DNA from: Flammeovirgaceae bacterium SG7u.111
Lineage (GTDB): Bacteria; Bacteroidota; Bacteroidia; Cytophagales; Flammeovirgaceae
Length of the DNA: 64,000 nucleotides
Assembly: GCA_034044135.1 (NCBI GenBank)
Contig: CP139021.1
Span: forward strand, 4,727,635 to 4,791,634
Direction of reading: 5' to 3'
Shown here: positions 1 to 8,469 of the stretch, one piece after another
Layout: every line of letters starts with the position of its first letter
Numbering within the stretch: the stretch's first letter is position 1
Program-made: the position numbers and the translations under genes
Notes under the pieces: generated by a model
The model's database searches: none
Told to the model about the DNA's origin: nothing
Seen by the model: the letters and a program-made list of their open reading frames with translations, nothing else

Positions 1-78
1 CTTTGCGATCTCATTGACGCTCTCAATTTCTTTAATAGCCTCTGTTTTAACCCCTGTAAAACATTCTTTGACCAACAT
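1..78 (-). CDS. Possible N-terminal fragment of a helix-turn-helix protein (transposase OrfA-like), cut by window edge
   Basis: An open frame on the minus strand starts at an ATG at 78 and runs off the left edge. It gives 26 residues, ending AIKEIESVNEIAK. That pattern, a basic helix followed by 'EIAK', resembles the start of the HTH in IS3-type OrfA proteins and related DNA-binding proteins, but 26 residues are too few to be sure. A plus-strand frame through the same bases is also open, so coding strand is uncertain. No RBS is visible. Confidence 0.25.
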   Translation of the reverse strand, partial: MLVKECFTGVKTEAIKEIESVNEIAK

Positions 79-545
79 ATTTTTAATATCGTAGATGACA
101 CATTAATAATCAAAAATGTGGAGGACAGCTTGAGAGTTGGTCAAGATTTCATTGGATTAAAAGCGGTAATTGAATCAGATACTGTAAGGGGAATGCTTTA
201 TATAGATTATCTAAAGGGCAAAAGCCAAAAAAGAAGAAAGAGAAAGAAGGCAAACCAACCTGATGTTGCAAAACCTTTTAAACCCGCAGCTTATTATAAG
301 TTTTACATATCAGGAGATTCATGTAAACTTGGACTTGGATTTTAGGTTTTGTTGGTTTCAAAAACACCTCTTTCATACCCCACTCTTCGCCTTTTACAAA
401 GCCGAACCAATATCAGAGGAATTGAATTCTGTTTTTTCAAACTTAAGAAGAGCAACTTACCTATTCCTTTTACCACAATTTTCAAATAGCATTTTCTTTT
501 TCCATATTTTTAGAGCAAATTTTTATCAATCTTAATTAAAACAGT
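79..545. other. Stretch without a convincing gene
   Basis: About 470 bases upstream of the DUF2911 gene. Plus-strand frames are open (one from position 1 to 345), but the translation is lysine/arginine-rich with no recognisable domain or signal peptide. The last 100 bases are AT-rich and probably contain the promoter of the following gene. I see no clear -33/-7 pair, tRNA or strong hairpin. Confidence 0.4.
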
Positions 546-1127
546 ATGAAAACGGTTACGAGTAAACTCTTGATGATGCTAGCCTTTGTAGGGCTTTTAT
601 GTTTTTCTGGCAGTATTCAGGCGCAGGACAAAATTCAGGCAAGCCAAAAAGCGAGTGTTTCGCAGTTTATTGGAAATGACACAGGGATCACTTTCACCTT
701 CAGCAGGCCTGGGGTAAAAGGAAGGAAAATATGGGGAGAGCTGGTGCCTTACGGCATGGAGCCAGGTAACAAATACTCTGACAACAAGCCATTTCCATGG
801 AGAGCAGGCGCTAATGAAAATACTACTATTGAAGTAAGTAAAGATGTGAAGATAGAAGGAAATACCTTGGCTGCGGGCAAATACAGTATCCATACTATTC
901 CCGGTGAAAAAGAATGGGTAGTGATTTTCAACAAGGTAAGTGACCAATGGGGTAGCTATAAGTACGATGAAAAACAGGATGCCTTCCGCATCACGGTTGC
1001 TTCCAAAAAAGCTCCTATGGAAGAATGGCTCACCTATGGTTTTGGTGACATCACAGACAGCAGCGTTGTAGCTTATTTTCATTGGGAAAAGCTACAAGTA
1101 CCTTTCAAGATTGAGGTAGCTAAATAG
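546..1127 (+). CDS. Secreted DUF2911 domain protein
   Basis: A 193-residue protein with a typical Sec signal peptide: Lys at 2, hydrophobic core about 9-22, cleavage near Ala26-Gln27 (SIQAQ). The mature part matches the Bacteroidota DUF2911 family: an early beta-rich segment with RPGVKGRKIWGELVPYG, a conserved 'W+AGANE' stretch around residue 80, and 'AGKYSIHTIPG' near 115. The family is common in Bacteroidota and is expected to be periplasmic or surface-associated; its biochemical role is not known. It is monocistronic: a strong bidirectional terminator follows at 1151-1199, and the next gene is on the other strand. The family call is secure; function is unknown. Confidence 0.88.
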   Translation: MKTVTSKLLMMLAFVGLLCFSGSIQAQDKIQASQKASVSQFIGNDTGITFTFSRPGVKGRKIWGELVPYGMEPGNKYSDNKPFPWRAGANENTTIEVSKDVKIEGNTLAAGKYSIHTIPGEKEWVVIFNKVSDQWGSYKYDEKQDAFRITVASKKAPMEEWLTYGFGDITDSSVVAYFHWEKLQVPFKIEVAK

Positions 1128-1150
1128 TTGCCAGTTCAGAAAGGCTAAGC

Positions 1151-1199
1151 GAAAAAGGCAGCAACGGGTCCAAAGTTTAACCGAGTTGCTGCCTTTTTC
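1151..1199. terminator. Bidirectional Rho-independent terminator between convergent genes
   Basis: A perfect 15-bp inverted repeat (1151-1165 with 1185-1199, core GGCAGCAAC) around a 19-nt loop. The outer ends of the stem are an A-run and a T-run, so it can end transcription of the DUF2911 gene (plus) and of the GH5 gene (minus). Confidence 0.85.
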
Positions 1200-1217
1200 A
1201 ATGTAATTCACTACTCA

Positions 1218-2237
1218 TTACTTCGGGCAACTGGAGGACAAAGAAGTATATTTTTCCAAAATACCCATTTGAGGTTTATCAACACCCTTTTCGGGCTCTA
1301 CCGAAAGGTGGTACTCTCCCCACCAAGGACCTCCCGCCCAATACGTCCCATTGATGCAATTCGCTTTCAAATACCTCAAAAAGTTGTCAAGGGGAACCAG
1401 CCAACGCTTGTCCTTGGAAGGAACGCCATATTCTCCAATAAACCCTTTGAGCTTGTTGGTTTTGAGCCAGTTGACAAAGGGTTTTACCCTATCTACACCT
1501 ATGTTTGGATATGCATATTCCTCATCATAATTTTTAGCGTACATGCCACTGGCATTGTCGTCAAAATACACATGGGCTTCGAATACTAGATTGTTGGAAG
1601 GATCAGAAAGGTTTTTCAGGTTATCGCTGGCTTTCACCCAACGTTCGGCAGAACTCCAACTATCGCCAGCTACTACAATACGGGTCTTGGTATCATTCTT
1701 CCTTATACCACTGATGGCTTCTTGTGCCATAGAAAACCACGAGGTGCTCGATAGCAAATCGTGAGGTTCGTTCATGATCCCATATCCCCAAATAGTTGGC
1801 GTATTTTTAAATTCGGCCGATAATTTAGACCATACGTCTTTGAAATGAGCAATGCTCAGGTTTTTAGAACCGATGATCTCACTTTTTCCATTTAACTCAT
1901 ACCGGCAATAGTTGTGCAAATCGAGCAACACGACTATATTTCGCTCCTTTGCAGATTGTACAAAATCTTTTATCCTTTTTAACTCTACAGGGTCAAGGCT
2001 GCTATTTAGGGTAGGTTGGATTCTTTCCCATCTGAAAGGCAACCGAACCAACATAAGCCCTTTGGACTTGTAATAATCTAATTCGCTTGCGGTAGGGTAG
2101 GTATAGTTGACATTAAACTTCCCGGGTATTTCCGACTCGAACTCGGCACCAGCCAAGTTCACTCCAAAAGGAGTTTGGGCAAGTACTCCGCCGTTTAACA
2201 ATAAAGTGAATAGCAAAAGCAATTTTAGTAGGTTCAT
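1218..2237 (-). CDS. Secreted glycoside hydrolase family 5 (endoglucanase-like)
   Basis: A 339-residue enzyme with a signal peptide (residues 1-20, cleavage at GVLA-QTPFG). The rest fits a GH5 (beta/alpha)8 barrel: 'VRLPFRWERIQP' near 64-75, 'VVLLDLHNY' near 102-110, the acid/base Glu157 in MNEPHD, 'AHVYFD' near 221, and the nucleophile Glu269 in GFIGEYGVP. Both catalytic glutamates are therefore present. GH5 enzymes are retaining and mostly cleave beta-1,4-glucans, mannans or related polymers; the layout resembles endoglucanases, but the exact substrate cannot be read from sequence. There is no T9SS sorting domain, so it is probably periplasmic or freely secreted. It lies downstream of a DUF2007 gene and a GH9 gene on the same strand, but a hairpin at 2296-2337 probably separates the transcripts. 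Confidence 0.88.
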   Translation of the reverse strand: MNLLKLLLLFTLLLNGGVLAQTPFGVNLAGAEFESEIPGKFNVNYTYPTASELDYYKSKGLMLVRLPFRWERIQPTLNSSLDPVELKRIKDFVQSAKERNIVVLLDLHNYCRYELNGKSEIIGSKNLSIAHFKDVWSKLSAEFKNTPTIWGYGIMNEPHDLLSSTSWFSMAQEAISGIRKNDTKTRIVVAGDSWSSAERWVKASDNLKNLSDPSNNLVFEAHVYFDDNASGMYAKNYDEEYAYPNIGVDRVKPFVNWLKTNKLKGFIGEYGVPSKDKRWLVPLDNFLRYLKANCINGTYWAGGPWWGEYHLSVEPEKGVDKPQMGILEKYTSLSSSCPK

Positions 2238-2295
2238 CTTCCTATGTCTATGGTAATAGCTATGGATTACAATAACTTTTTAGAATAAATATAAA

Positions 2296-2337
2296 GAAAT
2301 GTTGTAAAATAATGGATTTCTGGCTTTACAACATTTC
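2296..2337 (-). terminator. Hairpin terminator upstream of the GH5 gene
   Basis: A perfect 13-bp inverted repeat (2296-2308 with 2325-2337, core GTTGTAAA) with a 16-nt loop. Read on the minus strand it follows the DUF2007 stop codon and is followed by a T-rich tail, which fits a terminator for the esterase/GH9/DUF2007 transcript. It is also in the GH5 upstream region, 60-100 bases from that start, so an operator role cannot be excluded. Confidence 0.6.
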
Positions 2338-2402
2338 AAAGCAATAATTTTTAAGAAATAATTCTGCTTTCGCTTTTCTAACTATTAGAGACAAGCACCA
2401 TC

Positions 2403-2684
2403 TTACAGCTTATTACCTTCATACTCTTCCACAATTAGTTTTGCCTTGTCATAATCCAGAGCGCTGATAGTCACCCTAACAGAACCTACTCCGCCAGGCG
2501 CAGTTTGCCAAGGAAATAAAGTACCCATCATACTATCTATTACAAATGCCTCAATTCCCTCATTACCCAATTGGTTTTTAACCATTTCGGCTTGCCAAGG
2601 TGTTCCTGAAAATATTTCGATCATCTCATGTTTTTGCTTTTCCATCTCCTTGAATTTAGTTTCCACTACTTTATTGCCTATCAC
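2403..2684 (-). CDS. DUF2007 small protein (putative signal-transducing domain)
   Basis: At most 93 residues. The part from residue 21 on (MIEIFSGTPWQAEMVKNQL) is the typical beginning of a DUF2007 domain, an alpha/beta fold of about 65 residues in which 'GTPWQAE+VK..L' and 'G+EAFV+D' recur. The longest frame begins with a GTG at 2684; in-frame ATGs at residues 14 and 21 are equally good starts, and no ribosome binding site decides. The domain's function is unknown; some members are fused to zinc ribbons. It follows the GH9 gene by 79 bases and may be cotranscribed. Confidence 0.75.
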   Translation of the reverse strand: MIGNKVVETKFKEMEKQKHEMIEIFSGTPWQAEMVKNQLGNEGIEAFVIDSMMGTLFPWQTAPGGVGSVRVTISALDYDKAKLIVEEYEGNKL

Positions 2685-2763
2685 TTGTCATATACGTTCA
2701 GATTGCCAATGCAGTTCGGGAGTTTGAGGTACAATTCTAGACACCTTCCCAGAAAAGCACTCG

Positions 2764-5292
2764 TTATTTCACCAAATTCTTAAAGGCAGTGCCAAAGATC
2801 AAATACCTGGTGTTTCCATTAATCGTCCCTTCGTTTTGCCCCCACAAGAATGGCCAGTCATCGTAGTTTTCAAAATGGTCGGGTTTTCTAAACAATATAC
2901 CAGGGGCAACATTGCCGGGAATAAAAGAAAAATCCGCCCTGTTGTTGCCATAAAACACTGCCTTGGGGCGAGCAGCTCCCACTGTTGCTACTAGCGAATA
3001 ATTATGGTACGGATGGCAGCCATATAGCCAATTGGTCGCTTTGAACACATGGCTGGCATCTATAATATCAGGGAAATGTTGGTTGGCAAAACAAATAGTA
3101 GTCCCAAAATTCACCACGGACCCACTGCCTGCCCAGTTGCCAAGCCTAATGGGTACTCCGTACGGATTGTCCTTTTCAAGCCCTTCGATATATTCTTTGT
3201 ATTTTACCACATATGGTCGAAGTTTTTCTTTATACGATTCATCCATGTGCGGTATGGCAAGTATCGCCGTAAAAATAGTGAAGCTTACATAGCGGTCAAG
3301 TGAAGGCCACAAAACCTCCTGAAATTTATCGATATATTGCTGTTCCCCAGTAGTGATATATAGCTGAAGATTGGTAGACATATCTGCTGATTGATTCCAA
3401 CCAGAGCTATCTTGCGGCTGGTCGGCAAGTAATTCAGTGGCTTCTTTTAGCAGTCTTTTCGATTGTTTCAAGGCCCTTGCCGAAAGGTCGTCGTTGTATC
3501 CCTCCAGTGCCCTGCTCGTTGAGGCAAACATTGCCGCTGCCCTGAGGTCTAGGCCTGGGTTTCGGGTGGTAAATGCCCACATGTCGTCTTTAACCCCACT
3601 CGAACGGCCGTCCTTAGCTACTTCGTAAGGTCCGAGGTCTGGATTATAAGGAAGCCCGTCGGTTATAGAAGCCGCATCGCCAAGGTGGTGGTAATTATCG
3701 AGAACAGCGTTGGAAAGTGTTTGTGACATATGCCCGATGATTTCTGCCTGCGCTACTAAGTTCATGGTTCCATGTTCGATAAACTGTAATATATCTGGTG
3801 TTCCATCTGGGCGATGAAGGTCTACGTAGCGCTGCTTTTCATCCACAAAGGTCTGGTCACGCATAGGCTTGAAATATTCCCACGCTTGGACAAAGCTCTC
3901 CACCACAGAAATATTTGAGCCTGTCTCTATATCAAAGTCGCCAGCATCGAAAAAGCCGCCGATATTTAAGCCTGGTATTGTTTCCAGCGGCTTGTACTTG
4001 GTGTCGGTTGTGGGTCCTTGGGCATGTAGATCGAAGTGGTCGGTATTTGGCGGTGCTTGGAGATAACCCTCCTTAAAAGGCTCGCCGTGCCACACCCTAT
4101 ACGCCTCGTTCACATACATGTGGTTCATGTGTATCGGGATCCAAATATCGCTGGTAGCGTCGGTTATTTTATCATATACTTTTTTTTCTATGATGAAATT
4201 GTTCGTTTTATTATCGCCATACTGAATATAGTAGATGCCAGGCGTGTTTACGGAGGAAAAATCGAACTTTACATAATGGTATTTATAATAATCGCCCCAA
4301 GGTTCGATAGCTCCGCTAAATACCTCGGAAGTTTGTCCATCATTGCCTATTTTATAGAGCGAGGCGGTTGAAAGCGGTTTGTCATTTTTGTCCAGTTCAA
4401 TAACAGAGACTTTTTGCTGGGAAGGAAGGTAGCCTACCTGCGAAAAGCCAATATTTGGTTCTCTTAGCCAGCCTCCAATGGCATTAGGTTCAACCGTCCA
4501 AGTCAATACCTTGCCTGTCTTTCCCGCAGGGAGCAGGCTGCGGACAACGAACCAACCGTTTTGAGCCAACACGCGACCATCAAAAAGCATAAGATCGGTA
4601 CCGTCCGAAGAGATTTTCACCGAACGTTCGGGATCTTCCGGTGCAAGTAGAAGGGTACGACCGGTTTCGAGCGGAAGCGGATCGATAAACTTGCCAGTGC
4701 CCCTATCATCAGAAGTAACATATCCCTTGAATTGTTTTGGTTTTTCACTGTTGGGCTTTGTCACCGTATTGCCAACCACATAGCGTGAGAAGCGGTTGAT
4801 GCGCCCATCTATCAAATAAGTCTTCCCCCAATATTGCGAGGGAAGAAACTCCAAGTTAAACCCCGCATCCCCTTCCACAGCCTCTGGAAGTGGCTTGTCG
4901 AGGTAAACTGATATTTCAACGCCTTTGCCCTTAGCCGTCACCACCACGCGCGAATCAAAATCATAGTCTTCGTACCTTAGCGTGGCTTCAATGGATTTCG
5001 ATGCAGGGTCAACCGTCCGAGTAGGTATTTCAGGAACTAAGTCCCATTGCTCGGGCGTGTTGGAAAGCCTTACGGTCCCGCCTTGCGCAGTTCTTACACC
5101 ATGGTGGATCAATTCAATCCCGGCATTTTTTTCATCGTTAAAACCTCCAGTAAAGAGGTTGCTATAGACAAGTACATTTACGCCCTGTTTCTCGAAATAC
5201 TCTAGGTCATTGAGTTTCAACTCCTGCCCCAAAACATAATTGTATGCCAAAAGCAGTAGTACTACAAATGGTAATATTCTTTCCCTTTTCAT
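2764..5292 (-). CDS. Secreted glycoside hydrolase family 9 with N-terminal Ig-like domain
   Basis: 842 residues. Signal peptide 1-22 (cleavage VLG-QELK). Residues about 25-270 form an N-terminal beta-rich region that I do not recognise by name. From about 280 (IGFSQVGYLP...) comes the Ig-like CelD_N module that precedes the catalytic domain in many GH9 cellulases. The catalytic (alpha/alpha)6 domain runs from about 375 to the end; GGFFDAGDFD holds the DAGD motif (Asp449/Asp452) that supplies the catalytic base and nucleophilic water contact in GH9. The proton-donor Glu is expected near the C-terminus, most likely in WGQNEGTINGN. Known GH9 enzymes are inverting beta-glucanases or exo-glucosaminidases; the substrate here is unproven. 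It is 53 bases downstream of the carboxylesterase gene on the same strand, suggesting an operon. Confidence 0.85.
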   Translation of the reverse strand: MKRERILPFVVLLLLAYNYVLGQELKLNDLEYFEKQGVNVLVYSNLFTGGFNDEKNAGIELIHHGVRTAQGGTVRLSNTPEQWDLVPEIPTRTVDPASKSIEATLRYEDYDFDSRVVVTAKGKGVEISVYLDKPLPEAVEGDAGFNLEFLPSQYWGKTYLIDGRINRFSRYVVGNTVTKPNSEKPKQFKGYVTSDDRGTGKFIDPLPLETGRTLLLAPEDPERSVKISSDGTDLMLFDGRVLAQNGWFVVRSLLPAGKTGKVLTWTVEPNAIGGWLREPNIGFSQVGYLPSQQKVSVIELDKNDKPLSTASLYKIGNDGQTSEVFSGAIEPWGDYYKYHYVKFDFSSVNTPGIYYIQYGDNKTNNFIIEKKVYDKITDATSDIWIPIHMNHMYVNEAYRVWHGEPFKEGYLQAPPNTDHFDLHAQGPTTDTKYKPLETIPGLNIGGFFDAGDFDIETGSNISVVESFVQAWEYFKPMRDQTFVDEKQRYVDLHRPDGTPDILQFIEHGTMNLVAQAEIIGHMSQTLSNAVLDNYHHLGDAASITDGLPYNPDLGPYEVAKDGRSSGVKDDMWAFTTRNPGLDLRAAAMFASTSRALEGYNDDLSARALKQSKRLLKEATELLADQPQDSSGWNQSADMSTNLQLYITTGEQQYIDKFQEVLWPSLDRYVSFTIFTAILAIPHMDESYKEKLRPYVVKYKEYIEGLEKDNPYGVPIRLGNWAGSGSVVNFGTTICFANQHFPDIIDASHVFKATNWLYGCHPYHNYSLVATVGAARPKAVFYGNNRADFSFIPGNVAPGILFRKPDHFENYDDWPFLWGQNEGTINGNTRYLIFGTAFKNLVK

Positions 5293-5345
5293 ATTTGTTT
5301 AAGATTAGTTAGTGGTTTGGGTTTAGATGTGTTAAAAGGCAAGTT

Positions 5346-6920
5346 TCAATTAGTAGGTTTTATAAAATCCATCAATTCTCTGTCGTGGTTAGTTACAATT
5401 CTGCATTCATTGTCAAAATACATAGTTACACCGTTTTCCGCAGTATAAACTTCCCACTCAGGCAGTATACCTTCTACATTAGGATTAGCTGTTTTAACGA
5501 AGTTTAGCCAAGCGGAGCTCATTTTGTCAGCTAACTTCCAGGCTTCTTCCGTATTGCCAGTCCAGTCTGCTCTCAGGTCAACGGTATTGAATGCCAATGG
5601 AATGTCCAGGCCATGAAACGAACCTTTCGATGCATTGTCGACGCCACTTTTCCATGCTAAAAAGTAAACATACAGTGGGGCACTTGTTTCCTGCGCCCTT
5701 GCATCAGCGGTTCTTATCGTATAAGGTCTGAAAACCTTGTCAACAGAAAGAAGGTCCTGAGGTGTGTAATCGGGATAGGCCTTTGCAAATAACTCAACGT
5801 ATTGTTCGGTTTTGTCACCATAATCTTTTGCTAGGCTATCTTTTGCCTGTTCCAATGTCAGGTCTTTTACGCCATAATAAGTTTTCATTAGTTCATTGAG
5901 TGTAGAACCAATCATTAATGGTATCTCTTTTGAAATATCAGCAAATCCGGGACTAAAAGGTTGCTGGAGCAAAACATCACCATCGGCAGAAGGAGCAAAG
6001 CCAAACATTGTTGGCGATCCCAGCTTTCTCGGACCCGATACTTTGGCAATAGCTTCATTTCCTGCTTTCACCAGGTCTTTATAAGGGATCGTATCCAGTT
6101 TTTCAACATCGTTTGGTGTAAGTCCCAAATTTTCAAGTACGGCTAAACCCAGCTCTTGCGATTTTTCTTTAGTCATTGTATTTAACAGTGTTCCACTTTG
6201 AATGATTGCTTTGTGAAACATGCCTTTTGCCGCTGGCATACACATGATGGTACCAACTTTTCCGCCACCTCCCGATTCGCCGAGAATGGTTACATCAGAA
6301 GGATTACCCCCAAATTGTTCAATGTTTTTTTGAATCCACTCCAAGGCTTTTACAATGTCGAGCACACCCACATTGGCCGATTGTGCATACTTATCGCCAC
6401 ATGCCGACAGGTCCAGAAAACCAAGAATGTTCAACCGGTGATTCACAGATACGAAAACCACATCCCCTTTTTTAGCCAAAGCTTCGCCATAAGTCATCGG
6501 ATCGTTGCTGGCACCAACATGAAACCCTCCACCGTGCAGCCAAAGCATTACCGGACGCTTTTTGCCATCCTTAATTCCCTGAGTCCAAACATTCACACTA
6601 AACAGTTCTTTTTCGTTTTGAACGGAATCAGGATACCAAGGCACTACTTGTCTGGCAACAGGTCCAAAGTCGGTGCATTCACGAATTCCATCCCAGGCAT
6701 CAGGATCTTGAGGAGGCATAAACCTTTCTGCCTTGGCGTAGGGAATTCCCTTAAAAGCATATACACTATCGGCAACACTACCAGACACATCGCCAGAAGT
6801 GGTTTTAACAACTAGGTTTTGGTCTTGGTTTTGATCTTGGTCAGTTGGTGATTTGCACCCAGTAACACAAAACCCGACTAAAGTCAAACAAAAGAAAATA
6901 ATGTGTGTAAAGTGATTCAT
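5346..6920 (-). CDS. Carboxylesterase type B (alpha/beta hydrolase) lipoprotein
   Basis: I take the ATG at 6920 (524 residues) because it begins a lipoprotein signal peptide, with a hydrophobic stretch and lipobox VTGC (Cys22); an upstream in-frame start at 7019 would bury that signal. The fold is the carboxylesterase/cholinesterase family: early 'YAFKGIPYA', oxyanion loop LWLHGGGF near 127-133, and the nucleophile elbow GESGGGG (Ser216). Most relatives have GESAGG, so the Gly after Ser is slightly unusual. The catalytic His is probably in GSFHGLDIPLAF. A Q/D/N-rich linker follows the lipid Cys. It likely removes acyl groups from carbohydrate or small esters at the cell envelope. It heads a probable operon with the GH9 gene. 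Confidence 0.85.
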   Translation of the reverse strand: MNHFTHIIFFCLTLVGFCVTGCKSPTDQDQNQDQNLVVKTTSGDVSGSVADSVYAFKGIPYAKAERFMPPQDPDAWDGIRECTDFGPVARQVVPWYPDSVQNEKELFSVNVWTQGIKDGKKRPVMLWLHGGGFHVGASNDPMTYGEALAKKGDVVFVSVNHRLNILGFLDLSACGDKYAQSANVGVLDIVKALEWIQKNIEQFGGNPSDVTILGESGGGGKVGTIMCMPAAKGMFHKAIIQSGTLLNTMTKEKSQELGLAVLENLGLTPNDVEKLDTIPYKDLVKAGNEAIAKVSGPRKLGSPTMFGFAPSADGDVLLQQPFSPGFADISKEIPLMIGSTLNELMKTYYGVKDLTLEQAKDSLAKDYGDKTEQYVELFAKAYPDYTPQDLLSVDKVFRPYTIRTADARAQETSAPLYVYFLAWKSGVDNASKGSFHGLDIPLAFNTVDLRADWTGNTEEAWKLADKMSSAWLNFVKTANPNVEGILPEWEVYTAENGVTMYFDNECRIVTNHDRELMDFIKPTN

Positions 6921-7472
6921 AACATGAATAATTAAGGTATTTGCAGTTAATAAAAATATACAGAAGATCCTCTTGCATACAGCAATAGGTTTTTGATATA
7001 GCGCATCGTGGGATAACAAGGCAATTTTCGTTCAGTTTCTACCGCCTTTTTATAAGGTCCAAAGCTCCGTTACTGAAATCCGTATTCACTATACTGTGTG
7101 TTATAAACACAGATTTTCATGTTACGATTTATCAATTTTACTTTGCAAAAAGTAAGTAGCCCTTAACTCTTGTCCAAAAGTCTCTTTTTAGTTTTGCTGA
7201 TAAACACGTTGAAAATCCGACTTTATCTATCTGAGTCAAAAAGTCGCTGAATTTACCTGTCAATCTATGTGAAATTATAAGCCAAAATTTAAAAAACCTC
7301 GACCTGTGGTGGGAATACCTATGTTACATCGGTTAATAAAACACTTCCATACTTAATAATTCACAATGTTGCTTCTAGTTCATAGGCAACGAAATCTTTT
7401 TCTTATGTTTTGAGAAAAAGATTCCAAAAACATCAGTACCTCCTCCGCTTTTCAATAGTTCTAACACCAGGG

Positions 7473-7531
7473 GGTGCACATTTATGACGGACTACCCGTC
7501 GTGGTCGTTTTTTTTACGCCCACGACGCTCA
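7473..7531 (+). repeat. Diverged direct repeat, copy 1
   Basis: A unit beginning TGCACATTTATGACG that also contains a hairpin with arms around an eight-T loop (arms CGTCGTGGTCG and CGCCCACGACG, one mismatch). Copy 2 lies at 7600-7658. Function is unknown. Confidence 0.6.
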
Positions 7532-7599
7532 GAAGTAAAACGAGACCCATTGCAGGTAGGAAACAAAGCGACGGGGGCTTCTAAAAAGACCCCGTCGAC

Positions 7600-7658
7600 G
7601 GTTGCACATTTATGACGAACCACTCGTTGCGATCATTTTTTTATGCCCATGATGTTCA
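7600..7658 (+). repeat. Diverged direct repeat, copy 2
   Basis: It shares TGCACATTTATGACG and the T-run with copy 1. After two single-base indels (one T near each end of the conserved part), every remaining difference from copy 1 is a transition; I count eleven. The hairpin is partly kept through G-T wobble pairs. Confidence 0.6.
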
Positions 7659-7685
7659 ATCCTAGAAAAAGCGCTGGTTTGTATC

Positions 7686-7787
7686 ATTAACGCCGTTACT
7701 TTTAAAAATCAGCGGATGTTGGATGATAAGCGAACCTTTCAGCATACCATAAGGCAAGAAACCTAAGAACCGAGTAACGGCGTTAAT
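7686..7787. repeat. 102-bp segment bounded by a 14-bp perfect inverted repeat
   Basis: ATTAACGCCGTTAC at 7686-7699 is repeated in inverted orientation at 7774-7787. The size and terminal repeats would suit a small MITE, but I see no obvious target-site duplication. It could also be a large hairpin or an attC-like site; the end bases do not fit the standard attC core consensus. Confidence 0.45.
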
Positions 7788-7937
7788 CTCTGCATCGCTG
7801 CTGTTAAGGATTTGCAATTCCGAAGCCTTATTAAGACATCAGGATGCGTTTTTTATACTCATCGCTTTTTTAGATTATTAATGCCTTTTGTTGCACCGAG
7901 CGGAGTAATCAATAAGATGTTTGAGCTTTTCATATCG

Positions 7938-8434
7938 TCATTGTTTTAAACAAGTTAATAAATCATCAATACAGTCCTTAGAAATAAAAACCGTGTGATT
8001 TGGAGAAGTTCCGCTCCCAAACATATCATTAAGCTCTGGAATCTCAATGACTAACTTTTTCCCATCATAGAAGATTGAAATCGACTTTTTCGTACGGTTA
8101 TTGCTGAATATTTTCCTTTAACAGATGGAACTCCTGCAATGGACTCTGGCTTGTAATCACCTAATGATGTTTTTGTCATAGATGATACAGTTTTATACTT
8201 CTCAATAGTTTTAATCAGCGTCTGTTTATCCTCAACCTTTACAGTAATCTGATATCCACTTTTAAATTTCAATTCAATCCTTTTATGATAAGTATATGGC
8301 ATTGCATCATTTGTGCTTTTCTGCCCATTTATCATCTCATAATAGCAAAACTCTCCTAATACAACTTTCTCATGTTGCGCATAAACTGATGTAAAAGTCA
8401 AAATCAGTCCGAAAATCAAAATCTTTGTTTTCAT
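7938..8434 (-). pseudogene. Small secreted protein of unknown function, broken by a one-base frameshift
   Basis: The frame starting at 8434 has a clear signal peptide (residues 1-19, cleavage VYA-QHEK). It reads normally to about residue 114 (SAITVR), then ends early at 8051 after a tail unlike protein. Adding one A to the five-A run just after that point (near 8086-8093) opens a frame that continues KKSISIFYDGKKLVIEIPEL and stops at 7938, giving about 165 residues. The restored tail looks protein-like, so this is most likely one gene with a single-A loss, either a true mutation or a sequencing error in a homopolymer. I do not recognise the family. It is the last minus-strand gene of the accessory region; a CAACGG element separates it from the AraC gene. 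Confidence 0.65.
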
Positions 8435-8469
8435 AATTAATCATTTTAGCTAGAATGTTGGTAGTCACC

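Larger units (their letters stand above)
6921..7937. other. About 1 kb of non-coding, repeat-containing DNA
   Basis: No convincing gene. The stretch holds a perfect 11-bp hairpin at 7393-7423 (AATCTTTTTCT and its complement), an 8-bp GC-rich hairpin at 7569-7597 (CGACGGGG), a diverged direct repeat of about 59 bases (7473-7531 and 7600-7658) and a 14-bp inverted repeat at 7686-7787. Short minus-strand frames in 7671-7850 have no start, no recognisable domain and internal stops. It separates the carbohydrate-enzyme genes from the accessory region and may be the remains of mobile DNA. Confidence 0.5.

Noticed and set aside
118-535. Two open plus-strand frames near the left edge
   Set aside because: Translations are basic or hydrophobic without domain, signal peptide or start context, and the minus strand offers a more protein-like fragment at 1-78.
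6198-6815. A 205-residue plus-strand frame
   Set aside because: It lies fully antisense to the carboxylesterase gene, whose motifs are clear; the plus-strand translation has no family features.
7671-7850. Minus-strand frame with protein-like text (for example RFLGFLPYGMLKG)
   Set aside because: No good start, a stop just upstream, about 60 codons only, and it spans the 102-bp inverted repeat, so it is probably not a gene.
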